Positions 49,667-62,559 of a stretch of 64,000 nucleotides of DNA are shown here, piece by piece. The position numbers and the translations under genes were made by a program. The notes under the pieces are model-generated. The model searched no databases and had not been told where the DNA came from. It was given only the letters and a program-made list of their open reading frames with translations. Within the stretch, counting starts at the first letter, position 1; each line of letters opens with the position of its first letter. This DNA is from Osedax fenrisi (Eukaryota > Annelida > Polychaeta > Sabellida > Siboglinidae): positions 3,388,435-3,452,434 of the forward strand of contig OZ025244.1 of the NCBI GenBank assembly GCA_964019155.1, written 5' to 3'.

Positions 49667-51673
49667 ATAATACAAATAATATATTCACGGAATTAAAGAT
49701 AATATTGGAGTTCAATAGTTAAATTATTTATTAACAATAAGAATATTTACTTCTCAATTAGTAGACCTAAACATATATCGATAATTTTAATATTAATTTA
49801 TATACGTTATTTATTATTTTTATACTATTATAACGACATTTCTAATAAGTAATTAATAGTATTATCATATATTTTATATGGTTAAATTAGTTGTTGATTA
49901 ATATACTTTGAAATAAGCCGGACATCATTACATATTATTGAGCGATATTTAGACACATCTACATAGCCAACTTTGTTTACCATATAGGTTAGTAGTATAG
50001 TCACATCAATAGATGTATACATATCTACGTACTACACGTATATTGTTTATTGTATGTGGTACGCATTCTTAGTTATGTATATATTAGTTTATTGCTCATG
50101 TTAATTATTATTGTAATTTAATATCATATCGTGTTATATTGTGTATATAATGTTTCTTATACTATACAAGTAATTTCTCTCGGAGAGAATATTTGTAGGG
50201 GAGAGTACTCGAATACCGACACCCTAACAAAAAATCACCATAACTGTATTATTACTCAATTAAATATTTCCAAATTTTATATATTAGATTTAAGTAGGTA
50301 TAAACATATACTAGCTATTTTAAAATTTAATTTAGTTTGTTTAACTAGGATAACAGGAGTGTCGCTATTATGTATAATTAGGGTGACAATTTATGAAAAT
50401 GTATGTTGCTAAGGTAAACGTTTATAATTATATTGTAACAAATTATGAAAAATATAAAATAGTTTAGACACATTGTAAAATATAATTATATATATATCTA
50501 ATTATATCTATTATTTGACCTATACAATATAGAAAATTGGAATATATATTGCATAAATTAAATAATGATATCCAAAGTGTTTATTTGACCTATACTATAT
50601 ATAATATCGGAACGTTATTATATATTTTACGTTGACGGTCAACGTGTTTGGTTGTTTATATATAAGCTTAATTTATATATTTTAAATACCTTCACTTTTA
50701 AATGATTTAGAATCGATATTGTACTTCAATAATTTCATAAATGTAGTTGTTTGAGTTGTAACGAAACATTCCTTTTTTGTTTATAATAAAAAATATATAA
50801 ATATTAAAAAAAAATTATACTTATATGAATTAGAATTATATTGATTACAATTTATTATTTATTATACATTAATTATTTGTTGATTGGAATTATATTTGAG
50901 GAGATCTCTAGGGTGTCGATAATACGTGCATATTATTATTAGAGCACTCTCCCCTAACAATTGTATTCTAAACGCGTATATAATGCTGTTATTACAGTCA
51001 TTTAAATCATGTATTATATATATATATATTTAAGATGTATCTTAGATTAATAAAATGTAAAAATAAATAATTATATATAATTAATATCTTATATATATAA
51101 GATACTCTAAGAATATAAAAGACTTATTGTTAAATATGACAACTAAACTAAATATAAAATTTATATCAAATACAAAAATTGAATAAATATAAGAAAATGA
51201 TGTAAATATAATTAAGATAATTAAATATAATGTTAAAACAATTATAAAGTTAGGAGCATGATATATTTAACAGGTTGGTTTAAGTATTTTATTATAATTA
51301 CTAGTTGTAACAATTTACTGTATATAAAAATAGATCTATTGCCTAAATATTATAAATTTTAGTAAAATGAAGTTAATATTTGGTAATAGAATGAATATAT
51401 TATTTGGTAGTAGAATGAAGATAATATTTAGTAGTAGAATGAAGATAATATTTGGTAGTAGATTGAAGATAATATTTGGTAGAGGAATACTATAGGGATA
51501 ATCATATGTACGTATTGAATACGTCGTTGGGTCATAGTTTGGGGAATCTGATGTATTATTAGTCATATTAGGAAGTCTTAGTGCACTACGCATGCGTATG
51601 ATATATCATGTTACGAATGCATAGAAGTGATTCATGTTGTATTACCTATATAGTATATGAGAAGTCTATGAAG

Positions 51674-51761
<88 letters not shown>

Positions 51762-51934
51762 CTTTAATTGAGTAAACGTATATTATATATTAATTTTAAA
51801 TTATTGTAATTCGTTATATTTTATTATTCGTTTTTTTTTTAATTTATTTTTATTTTTATTATATAACGAAGCCCACAACACCACGTTTGTGTAGTCATTT
51901 AATATATCATAATACATTATGCTATATACATATA

Positions 51935-51974
<40 letters not shown>

Positions 51975-53179
51975 TATAGATTAACCTTGTTCTTTCTTTA
52001 CAGATAAATATGTCACGCATGCCATAATTACGAATACTATTCCAATTCCCATGAATATATATTCTATATTATACGAGTCTACAAAGTATAAATGATATAT
52101 TATAAATATATTATACATTATTAATACACAGTTATATGCATATATATATATATGAATATCTTTTTTATTTAAATCACAAATAGAAACTTGAAATATATTA
52201 TATCACATAGTATAATCAATATAGATTACATTTTTATTTATGTGAGTAAGATTCATATGATATACATCCGATTATATTATCGTATACTAGGTATACTACA
52301 CATTTTACACTATAATAGTTCAATAATACACTTTTAAATAGTGTAATCCCTAAACCGACACAGTAATACCAAAGGTTTTGGTAACATCACGTATTTCTAC
52401 GATTATGCGCAGGCGACAACAATTGCACGCAAATTATATAATTAATGTGTATTGAAAATCACTAAATTAGTCAGTATAATTATTCAATTTATTTAACAAT
52501 AATATATATATATATATGCGAATCTATTATTTGTATGGTAAATAAAATACATGCATGGCTATATTTATTTATTATAGTAACACTTTGAACATACAGTTTT
52601 AAAACAATTGTTATCAATAATATTTAAACAGAGATAACATATTTTAAATATATAATAATTCGTTTAACATGATTATTAAGTATTATATTATAATTATGTA
52701 GTTATAAACTTAATTACTAACCCATTACATCAATTATGTCTATAGTAATATAATAAAGCATTATTCAATTATAAAGTTAATGGTAAAATGGACATAATAT
52801 ACATATATAATTACATATATATATATATATATATATATATAAATTTATTGCATGGCTTAGACACACATGTACTAGGAAGGGGGTTCAAGCCTCGTCCGAA
52901 TAACTTCGTCCGGACCATTATAGTAGGTATTGAAATAATATTTAGAAGTGATCGTATATAATTGTGTATAAATAAATGATAGGCTATCGTTAAAACCATG
53001 GATGCCTTAACACGAGAGATGCTTTGAAGGGGCATTAGAGCTATATATTGTTATAAGTGAAAACTTCATATAAGTTCCTGGATGGGATGAAATAACTCCA
53101 TCAAATAACAATAACCACAATAACAATATACACAATATTACACATACACAAATACAAACATATACACACATATATATAC

Positions 53180-53242
<63 letters not shown>

Positions 53243-53307
53243 TGTGAGTTAATCATATTTATACCAGTAGTGCTTTCAGTTGTGTACACATCTTGAGCAG
53301 TATCCAT
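49475..53307 (-). CDS. G4: small single-pass membrane protein, three coding exons
   Basis: Minus strand: exon 1 is 53307-53265, exon 2 is 52078-51986 and exon 3 is 49581-49475. Phase-1 introns have donors GGTATAA and GGTTAAT and acceptors TTTGTAG and TATACAG. The product is about 80 residues. Exon 1 encodes MDTAQDVYTTESTT. Exon 2 (93 nt) encodes SYNIEYIFMGIGIVFVIMAC and then VTYLSVKKEQ; the Lys pair after the helix fits a cytosolic tail. Exon 3 encodes TYISESDIYSSKVL and ends NYEKK, stop, with AATAAA at 49471-49476 overlapping the stop. A SINE lies just downstream of exon 1, in intron 1. Intron 2 carries a TA-flanked TIR element (50198-50954). The right end of a 7-bp-TSD element that contains the Gypsy retrotransposon lies 122 bp past the stop. 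Function unknown. Confidence 0.78.
49601..49655. repeat. (TA)n microsatellite at the G4 exon 3 acceptor
   Basis: A TA tract in intron 2, 20 bp from the acceptor of G4 exon 3. It causes the Ile/Tyr run in the unspliced open frame. Confidence 0.85.
50198..50954. mobile_element. TA-flanked TIR element C
   Basis: Begins GGGGAGAGTACTCGAATACC then GACACCCTA. The right side has TAGGGTGTCGATAATACG near 50910 and ends GAGCACTCTCCCC. TA lies on both sides (50196-50197 and 50955-50956). Same plan as element B (G-rich end, then an ACCGAC-CCC box) but clearly diverged. No coding capacity. It is in intron 2 of G4. Confidence 0.72.
51340..51490. repeat. Short tandem repeat of about 27-28 bp
   Basis: Four to five imperfect units of GATAATATTTGGTAGTAGAATGAA in intron 2 of G4, giving the Pro-Asn-Ile-Ile-Phe periodic frame on the minus strand. 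The upstream part of that frame (51500-51593) reads NMTNNTSDSPNYDPTTY. It has no phase-1 acceptor in frame, so I did not add it as an exon. Confidence 0.6.
51678..51760. repeat. (AT)n microsatellite
   Basis: About 82 bp of pure alternating AT in intron 2 of G4. Confidence 0.85.
52847..53128 (+). mobile_element. tRNA-derived SINE, copy 3
   Basis: Head shortened; B-box-like GGGTTCAAGCC; body with GTGTATAAATAAATGATAGG and AACCATGGATGCCTTAA; tail CAATAACCACAATAACAATA. Same family as copies at 17707 and 42390. It lies in intron 1 of G4, 137 bp past exon 1 in gene sense, between (AT)n tracts. Confidence 0.78.
53172..53235. repeat. (TA)n microsatellite in G4 intron 1
   Basis: TA tract between SINE copy 3 and G4 exon 1. 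Confidence 0.8.
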
Positions 53308-54779
53308 GTTTAAGTCGGCTTTGTAGTTATATAACTATTTCTGTAATGTATAACATAACATATTATATTATATTATAACGGTTTTTATAGTAAGATTACA
53401 TATATATATATATATAATATTATAACTAAACCACCTATAACTATTTATTAAATCAATGATATTTCAATGAAAAATATAGATATTTTAAATCAGTAAGTTT
53501 ATCATTTCAATAACAAACATATTTAGGCTATACTTATTATGGTATAATAATATACTTCAACTATTTATTATTCATTATATATATATTGATATGTAATTTA
53601 TACATTATATTAAACATACTAGAATATTAATTAATGTACTAATGTAAATTAATAGATGTTATATTTAATATTATAGATATTGACTAAATACATTATATTT
53701 ATATTAAACATTTATAATACAACATTTTAGTTAAGTTAAACCTATCTAATCTATACTACAATATTAAAATTAACACTTTTTTTTATTATATTTTAAGGCT
53801 TTAGGAAAATGTAGAAATAACATTTATAATGTAATTAATAATATTTATTATATTTTGATAATATGTAAAATAAATAAATATATATATATATATATTATTA
53901 TTTAATACAATTATATATATACAATTGATGAATCGAAATTATTAATGATATTATAAAGACATAGTATATGATTAATAATTATATGATTAAATACATTACA
54001 TGGGTTGCTCACATAAAATTCTATTGTTAAATTCATACTTATATTAATAAATAGATGAAATAGTAAAATAAAATGTTCCAGGATGTATATTGCAATTGAA
54101 AATTATATTAAAAAAGATATATACACTAAACGAAATTACTAAACCTTAACTTTATAAAATAAAGATTAACCAGAATGCAGTGTAAAAGAAGATGATAACA
54201 GTAATATTTTTAAAAAGACGATGAATTATTAAAAACAAATTTGATTACAGAATAAATGTATATACCTACCACATAAATCTAAGGTAAACATATAATAAAT
54301 AAATAAATACTTTTCTTATGTCTTTATCAATGACAACATTCTGATTATTATCATATATATATAACATAATATTAGATACTCGGGGAAGGATCTTGGGATA
54401 AATATTATTTTATCGATAACGTTTATTTATTTATGTATTATTATTTTTCAAAAACACAAATGAAAACTATCTTTGTTATATTTGTGTATAAATAAATAAT
54501 CTATCTATCTATCTATCTATATCAATATATATATATACAGAGAACTTGTATAACATTCTTTAAACGCAAACTTATTAATTATTTGATCAATACAAATGCT
54601 AGCATATAAACTCTCCGAAGCAGATTCAGCATAGAATGAGTATACGCAACCCGATATTGAACATTTGGTAGTGTCGGGTTGGAGAGTTCAATATTAGAAT
54701 TAGAATCTTTTGGTAGTGTTAAATATATTCCTTGATATAATAGTGCATGAAACACATACATACTTTACATTAATAACGC

Positions 54780-54810
<31 letters not shown>

Positions 54811-55165
54811 ATAAACTAACGAAATAGTACTACTGCGAGTTAAAATGTCTAGATAAATTATAATTACAAATATTACTGGTATGGTTGATTTATATTAAAA
54901 TATTAAAATAATAATTTAAAAATGAATAAAATAATTAATAATTGTTATTACACAATTAAATGTTTTCAATTAATTAAAATTGTTTATTCATATAATACAG
55001 GTAATTTAATATAAGAGGAATACAACTTCATAATTGTTAATATATATTTATAACTATAACATATTATTATACAAATATATAGGTGATCTAATTGATTATT
55101 TATATCCTAATTAAAATTAAGTTAAAGTAAATAAAATGTAATGTATTAATATATTTATTAATTTA

Positions 55166-55212
<47 letters not shown>

Positions 55213-55440
55213 TATATTATATACATATATAATTTATATATATATATATATATAACTTATATTCTTTATATGCATTATTAAACGATTTACCTTGTATACA
55301 AGGTGTATACTTTATAAGAAAATAACACACTATTTTGAATATGTATACTCGAATATAAGCTACAGATAAAAATATTGTAATGTATTCTATTATTTATTTA
55401 TAATATATATACATATATATATATTTATTTATATATTATA
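53308..55440. other. Region without recognised gene
   Basis: Upstream of G4. It includes a (CTAT)n run near 54500-54525 after GTGTATAAATAAATAAT, possibly a retroelement tail, and (AT)n at 54779-54805 and 55171-55255. A 60-codon minus frame (54761-54579) has no recognised features. A G4 promoter could not be identified. Confidence 0.4.
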
Positions 55441-55448
55441 TATATATA

Positions 55449-56935
55449 TGAGGCACCATCCTAGGACCCATTTTATTTTTAATTTATATTAATGATATTA
55501 CAAAATCATCTTCTTTATGTAAGTTTACCATGTTCGCAGATGATACTACTTTATATTTTGAAAATACATCAGCCGAATTACTTAATTATATTTGTCAAAC
55601 TGAATTAAAAAATATTAATAAATGGTTAATATATAATAGGTTATCATTAAATTTAAATAAAACTTGCTTTATGTCTATTAATTCAAGAACTATTATAAAT
55701 ATAAATTTAAATAACAGAAATATTGAAAGAGTTACATTTTATAAATTTTTAGGCGTAATTATAGACGATATATTAAACTGGAAACAACATATCTTGTTTT
55801 TAAATCAAAACTAAAAAAAATCATATGGATTACCAACATTATTTCCAAATTTATAAATAAAAAAGCATTACTTCATATATATAATTCCATATTCTTGCCT
55901 CATATAAAGTATTGTAACATATTTTGGGGAAATACATATAAATCTAATGTATCATGCATATATATTCTTCAAAAGCGAATGATAAGAATTATATGTAAAA
56001 AACATTTTTTACATCATACTAATGGACTATTTATTGATAATTCTTTATTAAAAATAAATGAAATTACATATAAGTACATGTGAATTTATGTTTAAAATTT
56101 GCAATGATCTTCATCCTGTTATAACAAATGCATTTTATTCTGTAACTTCATCATCTCACAACACTAGGAGCATAAATAATTTCTCAATTATTAATTTCAA
56201 AAAAGAACTATGCAGAAGAACATTAATATACATTGGACCAATTACCTGGAATAAGCTTGATAATATTTTAAAAAATATTTCAAATTATAAATTATTCAGG
56301 AAACGTATGTTTACACATTTGTTATCTTCTTACTCAGTATACTTATAATCTAAATCTCATTTTTCTAATTTTATATCTTTTATCATGTCTTTTATCTAAT
56401 ATTGTATTATATACTAAGATCCACATTTTATTCTTATTTTAATTTATTGACGTTTATGTAAAAATTAAAAAAAAATTAATACTTTTGAGTGTTTTACTTT
56501 ACAATATTTTATTTCCCCGACATTAATAATATTATTTTACTGAATTTTTGCATTTTATATTTGAATTTACTTTCATGTTTTCTTTCTTTTTAATTGACGT
56601 TTATATAAAAATAATAAAATTAAAAAAAACTGTTAGGTATTTCTTTTTTCTTTAGTATTTTCTTTAGTATTTTTTATTTCCCTCTGACTAATAATATTAT
56701 TTGACTTTATTTTTAATTACATAAACATTTTGTATTGAATCTTTTTTCTTGTATACTTGATTATACTTCTTTGTTTTATTTCTCTTTATTGACACTTATA
56801 TAAAAATTAGTAATTAAACTAACATTTCAGTTTGAACAAATATTTTACATTCTTTACATTATTATAAAGTATTACAAAAAAATTCCTAAAACTTATTTAC
56901 TGAAAAAAAAAAAAAAAAAAAAAAAAAAAATGTTA
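55449..56935 (+). mobile_element. 5'-truncated LINE (WGNT family) with A-tail
   Basis: Starts inside RT next to (AT)n: GTILGPILFLIYINDI (motif B end), MFADDTTLYF (motif C, near 55530), RLSLNLNKTCFM, FLGVIIDDILNWKQHI (to 55790), a frameshift, then IFLPHIKYCNIFWGNTYKSN (near 55900), a second frameshift near 56080, then SSSHNTRSINNFSIINFKKE and YIGPITWNKLDNI to a stop at 56348. A 3' UTR leads to an A-run at 56906-56930. Three frames are needed, so it is inactive, but damage is slight. Confidence 0.8.
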
Positions 56936-57244
56936 CATACAGTTCTTACCATCTTTCTAGATATTCTTTTTGTTATGTTTTATTCAGTTTTATTCAGTTT
57001 TACTTCATTTTACTTCATTTTTTTCTTCTTTTATACTAATACATCTATATTTTTGTTTAGTGTATTATTTTATAGTACTTATTATTTATTTTAGTTATTT
57101 ATTTATAAATAATTAAATGATGATTACATAATTTTATGGCAAGTTCAAACAATTTATATTATTTTTCTATTTTATTCATTGTATTGTATCTATGTAAACA
57201 GGAAGTCATCTAATATTTTATAATATTTTATTTATTTAGTTTTT

Positions 57245-57328
57245 TTTTTAACTTGCTTTAAAATTAAGGGTAATTGTCTCGATAAGCTTTAGCTTCTACA
57301 AAAACCCTGGTGCAAACCTAAATCTGAT

Positions 57329-57368
<40 letters not shown>

Positions 57369-57596
57369 TAACAAACGTAATAACCCTATTGAGAGTCTAT
57401 CCGTTTTGATGTTTATTAAAATATTAAAATGTATAATTTAAGTAATAATTATTAAATATTAATTAAATAATTTATAAAATAACAATTGTTATTCAATTTT
57501 ATATTAATTTTAATTTGTTATATACTTGATAATTATATAAATTGTATTTATTTATGAAACACTTACGTAATACATACCTAACTATTATTATTAATA
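57245..57596. other. Region without recognised gene
   Basis: Between two LINEs. It has an (AT)n tract (57331-57364). The text GGTAATTGTCTCGATAAGC at 57270 to TAAATCTGATAATA repeats, with changes, 7417-7485 (TGTAATTATCTCGATAAGCA ... TAAATCTGATAATA), pointing to a further dispersed repeat ending in (AT)n. Confidence 0.5.
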
Positions 57597-57602
57597 ATAA
57601 TG

Positions 57603-57652
<50 letters not shown>
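57597..57652. repeat. (TAA)n array at the 5' end of LINE copy 3
   Basis: About 18 AAT triplets leading directly into the truncated LINE. Confidence 0.9.
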
Positions 57653-57653
<1 letters not shown>

Positions 57654-58538
57654 TCTAAATTCAAATGATTATAATATTGATCAAAAAGTAGAATATTTTA
57701 ATAATGTTCTAAATAAATTATTTATATCACATATTCCTAATATAAATAATACAATAAAACAGGTACTTCCGAAGAATATATTGAAATTGAAGAAGCAAGT
57801 AAGAAATTTATATCGAAAATCTAAAACTAATTTACAATATAAATATAATTGGATAGAAGCAAAAAAAAAATTATCCAAAGAATTAGAATCTTTAAATTTT
57901 AGAGATTAATGCAATTAATTCAAAAAATAAATTAAAGTTTTATAAATTTATGAAAAAAAGACAAAATTTAAAATCAGGAGTATCTCCTCTAATTGATATA
58001 TCAAATAATAATGTTTTATTTTCAGATCTCGACAAACCAAATATGTTAAATTCATATTTTAGTTCAATTCAACAAAATGATAATGGAAATTTACCCGAAT
58101 TTTATAATTTAACTAAACAAAAGTTTGATAATATTGATTTAAATCTTGAAATAATTAAAATATTTTTAAATAGATTACAAATTACACATACTTTCGGAAC
58201 TGATGGGATACCATCTTCTATGTTAAAATTATTATCTAATGAATTATTTAGGCCTTTATATATTATTTTTAATTCATCTTTATTATCGGGTAATATACCG
58301 AAAATTTGGAAAAAATCTATAATCACACCAATTTAAAAAAAGGGTGAACCATCAAATTCAAATAACTATAGGCCTATTTCAATAACATGTGTAATGAGTA
58401 TTAGAACGTATTATTTCTAAACAATTAATTTTTTATTTAAAATCTAATAATTTATTAACAAAATATCAATATGGTTTTATAAGTGGAAAATCCACAGAAT
58501 TACAATTAACAAAATGTTTAAAATTTTGGTATAATGAA

Positions 58539-59402
58539 TTGAATAATAAAAAATGTGTAGATATAATATATATTGATTTTGCAGAAGCTTTTGATGTTGT
58601 TTCTCATGAAAAACTATTATTTAAATTAAAATCATACGGTATATATAATAAAATAATAAAATGGTTTTATAATTTTTTATCGAATAGATCTCAAATTACA
58701 CGGGTTGAAAATTCTTTTTCAAATAGTTCTATTATAAAATCTGGAGTACCACAAGGATCGGTTTTAGGTCCAATTTTATTTTTATTATATATTAATGATC
58801 TTCCTAGTATATTTTCTTCAAAAATTCATATTGATTTATTTGCTGATGACACACAAATATATTTTTCTTACGCATCTGAGAGTGAAAGATTTCTTTTACA
58901 AAATAATTTAAATTTATTTTCACAATGGGTAAATAAATGGCAATTAAATATGTCATTATCAAAATGTGCAGTTATGACTTTAGGGAAGGTTACTCCACCA
59001 AAATATTTTATAAATAATATTCAATTAGAAGACGTTACTTTTTATAAAGATTTAGGAATAATATTTGAAAATAACCTTTTATTTAATAAACATATTGATT
59101 ATATTTGTAAAAAAACTTATTTTTCTTTGAATTCAAAATCCCCTAGAACATTATTAAATGCATATAAAATTTATTGCAGACCAATTTTAGGATATGCATC
59201 CATAATTTGGTCACCTTTTTCAAAGGTTAGTAAATTTCGTAGTCTCATAGACCAAATTGAAAGGGTGCAAAGATTATTTACTAGACGATTAATTACAAGA
59301 TGCGTAGGATATACAAATTCACCAAATATTAATTATAAAACATATATAGAGAGATTGGTATATTTTAAATTAGAATCACTTGAACTTAGAAGATTAAAAT
59401 AG
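58539..59402 (+). pseudogene. LINE copy 3 reverse transcriptase core
   Basis: An open stretch of 287 codons: YIDFAEAFDVVSHEKLL (motif A), SGVPQGSVLGPILFLLYIND (motif B), LFADDTQIYFSYA (motif C), WQLNMSLSKCAVMTLGK, FYKDLGIIFE, YCRPILGYASIIW, TRRLITRCVGY and LVYFKLESLELRRLK. Upstream RT entry KKGEPSNSNNYRPISIT lies in another frame after a stop at 58336. Downstream, RTRGNCKKLN and SVNLWNSLNNDI continue in a shifted frame. A broken gene with a preserved catalytic core. Confidence 0.85.
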
Positions 59403-59749
59403 ATCTAACTATATTTTTTAAAATTTCAAATAATTATACAGATATAAATATATCTGATATTCTTAACATTTCGAATAATTGTAGAACTAGAGGTAATTGT
59501 AAAAAATTAAATGTAATACATAATTATGATAATACAATTAAAAATATAATTAATAATAGATCAGTTAATTTATGGAATTCATTAAATAATGATATAATAA
59601 AATCTGTACCTGTTTCATCTTTTAAAAATAAAATAAACAAAATCTCTTTTGACAAACAACTTTTTTTTAACTGAAATTTATAATTTTATATTGATTTATG
59701 TTTCATTTTGTATCTTAATTATTGCATTATCTCTTCTGGTTTTTTTTAA

Positions 59750-60470
59750 ATATGTTTTTGTTCTAGAAAATTTGGGTTTTTATATCTATATTTCAAATAT
59801 ATTATTATATAAAATTAATAATTAATTATTATTACAGATAAAGTGGGAAGTATTATTTTATTTGTGTTTGTTCTGTATTATATTTTGTTTAAATTTATTT
59901 TTGTTATAGAAAATTCGGATTTTTATATTTATATTTCAAATATACTATAATATAAAATTAATAATTCATTATTATTACAGATAAAGTAGGAAATATTATT
60001 TTATTTTTGTTTGTTCGGTATTATATGTTTGTTTTATATATATTTTGTAAATATGTTTCAAATGTATTATTCAAATGTATTATATTACTAAACTACAATA
60101 TTAATAATTTTCTATTATTTCAGATTATAGTGATAACTATTATATTGTTTGTTTCGTAATATTATTGGTATGTTTTGTTATTAACTGTTTTTGTATAGGT
60201 ATATTGGTTTATTTTATTTGTAACTTGTTCTGTTTGTATATATATATATGTTTAAAATTTATTATACAATTAAAATATAAAATTAATAAAGTACTTCCTA
60301 TTATTATTACAGATTTTGGTAAGTATTACATTATTTGTTTGTTTCATTCAAGTATTTGTTTCATTCTAGTATTGGTTTAATTGATTTTAACATGTTCTAT
60401 TTATAATATATTTAAAATTTAACATTTAAATATTAAACTATATAACTAATAATGTATTACTAAAACAGGG
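59750..60470 (+). repeat. Tandem repeats in the LINE 3' UTR, each with an acceptor-like TTATTACAG
   Basis: About four units of roughly 145-190 bp. Each has ATTATTACAG or ATTTCAG (AG near 59835, 59980, 60124 and 60313), the first two followed by ATAAAGT and the others by ATTATAG or ATTTTGG, then TTTGTTTGTT and a pyrimidine-rich or AT stretch. The same series is seen reversed in LINE copy 1 (about 23890-24380). Confidence 0.7.
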
Positions 60471-60810
60471 TAACAAGATAAGAAGAGTTCTACAAAGTTA
60501 AAGTAGAAATTGAATATTTCGATGCCACTTACAAAATAATGTATTTTATTTCTATTTTCAATTATTTTACGCTATCTTTTATTTCTATTTTGATCATTTT
60601 TCGTTTATTTTTACTTTATGATTTATTTCTACTTTCGATTGTTTTTCGTTTATTTTTACGTTAACTGTAAAACGTTTTAATTTCTTTAATTTTTTAATTT
60701 CGTATTATTCTTTATTTCTATAACGTATGTTATCGTTAGCAAATATCTATACTTTATATTTTCTATTATATTTTCGGCTATGTATTTGCTTAAATAAATT
60801 ATCAATCAAT

Positions 60811-60926
<116 letters not shown>

Positions 60927-60999
60927 TTATATTATAGTAATAGAATACCCGTTATAACAATACAACAATGACTATAATAACTAATGGGAACGAAAAGTA

Positions 61000-62500
61000 A
61001 TACGATAGGTTAAATAGTAAGTCGTTTTTAATTTGTTATTGGAATAGTAGTGGCATCCGGTATTACAAATATATTTGTCAGGCCGTTCTATAATTTAATA
61101 TATTCTGTCGTGAACGGCGTTTACAAGATCTCACATAATGATAATTGTATTGTTTGAGCATAGATAGGATGTCAGATAGGATGTCAGAGAGTAGAGTTGC
61201 GAGTCATGTCGTTTCGGGATAAATAAATTATGGAAATAGAAAAGTTTAGTTTTAGGGATGATTGTATATAATAGAAGGAGGGTGTTATAGTAAATAGCCT
61301 GTGAGATGGTAGGCCAGTTTAGTTATGTTATAAGTTACGATACAGATGTGATGTAGTCAGTACGTTTAAGAATAAAGTTCGTTCTTATCGATATAGTTAG
61401 TATGCGGTCAAAATCAGTTAATAAAGATAGTTGTGTAACGGTTAGTGACAAGTTTCAATAGTTGAGATAGGACATTATAAGTGATTCAGTGATGGGTTTA
61501 GTAGTGGGTATACATATACGTCGATGTATGGTTTTATATTATTTATATTATAGTGATGGTATGTAATTACTTTTTTTAGTAGTGTTATATCTCTTCAATT
61601 ATGTGATAAATCTAGTTAAGGGAATACTTTATTTTGAGGCCAAGGTATTTAACGTGATTGTTTATTGAAATACGTGAGGTGTTATCAATGTAAGTTATTA
61701 TGAAATTAGGAATGTCGTGGTTGGAATATATAATGAGTAGTTCTCTATTTATAGAGCTTAGTAATATATAGTTGTCCAATAGTCAATTATGTCTAGAATT
61801 TAAGCACATTTATAGTTCCGCCGAGAGAGCTATATCCCTCTACATACATATATGTATCATCGTAATATATATCATCAGCGTACATAGTATATTAAATATC
61901 AGGAAAGTCCTTACTGAGGTTTGATAATTACAGCATGTAAATCGTAAACAATATCGGTTAGAATTTTAAGGGACTCCGAACTAGATTTTGTGCACTAGGA
62001 TAGTATTTTTTTTGATAGTATTTTTTCCCCAGATTATTATCATGCATCCATGTATTCGGAACACCAAATGTTAAGCTATATCAGTTATGAAATTTTGGAA
62101 AGTCGAGTGAGTAGTATTTTAATGTCTAGTGCATCGAAATCAGCAGAGAGGTATACCATATTAACTTGATTATGTTACATAGCGAGGTAAGTCATAAAGA
62201 AGGAAAAGAATACAAGTCATAGTACTGTGATTCATTATAAAACCATGTTGTCATTTATATAGTATACTATAGCATGTTTTTATTCACGTAGTAGATCAAT
62301 TATCTAAATGTAGTTACAAATACTAGTCTTTTCAAATGTTTTGGATATTAATGTGAGTTGTGATTACGACGGTGATTTGTAAGTACATTTCTGGTTGCAG
62401 TTGCTTTTTTAAGAATGGAGAAATTAATACATATTTAAGAGGTTCAGGAATGGTCCCTTAGCTAGTGAGATGTCAGTACTTTCTTTGAATAATCTTAGTT
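61000..62500 (-). pseudogene. Decayed LINE reverse transcriptase
   Basis: The minus strand reads MYADDIYYDDTYMYVEGYSS then LGGTINVL (61890-61800). The YADD box is a reverse-transcriptase catalytic motif and the next part resembles the usual region after it. Scattered weaker pieces occur upstream (LTLISKTFEK near 62340) and downstream (TGQLYITKLYK near 61770). No frame is open for long. It belongs to a lineage different from the TAA-flanked and WGNT families. Confidence 0.5.
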
Positions 62501-62559
62501 AATATTAACGCGATCGTGGATACATGTCATCGTTATAAAGAACCTGCGTCAGATCTGAT

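Larger units (their letters stand above)
57653..60810 (+). mobile_element. LINE copy 3 of the TAA-flanked family (5'-truncated)
   Basis: Begins in the linker after the endonuclease domain (NYNIDQKVEYFN frame, near 57670), continues through RT and the C-terminal region (to about 59670), then a 3' UTR with tandem acceptor-like repeats, and ends GTATTTGCTTAAATAAATTA and TCAATCAATC before (AAT)n at 60811. It matches copy 1 (minus, 23385-29033) closely. Stops and frameshifts occur (e.g. near 57910, 58336 and 58400). Confidence 0.85.

Noticed and set aside
51500..51593. Minus-strand frame NMTNNTSDSPNYDPTTYSIR as an alternative tail exon for G4
   Set aside because: The available AG sites give the wrong phase, and the exon at 49581-49475 fits phase, motif and stop.
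54579..54761. 60-codon minus-strand open frame
   Set aside because: No motif, no splice context and no match to the G family; at the length expected by chance.
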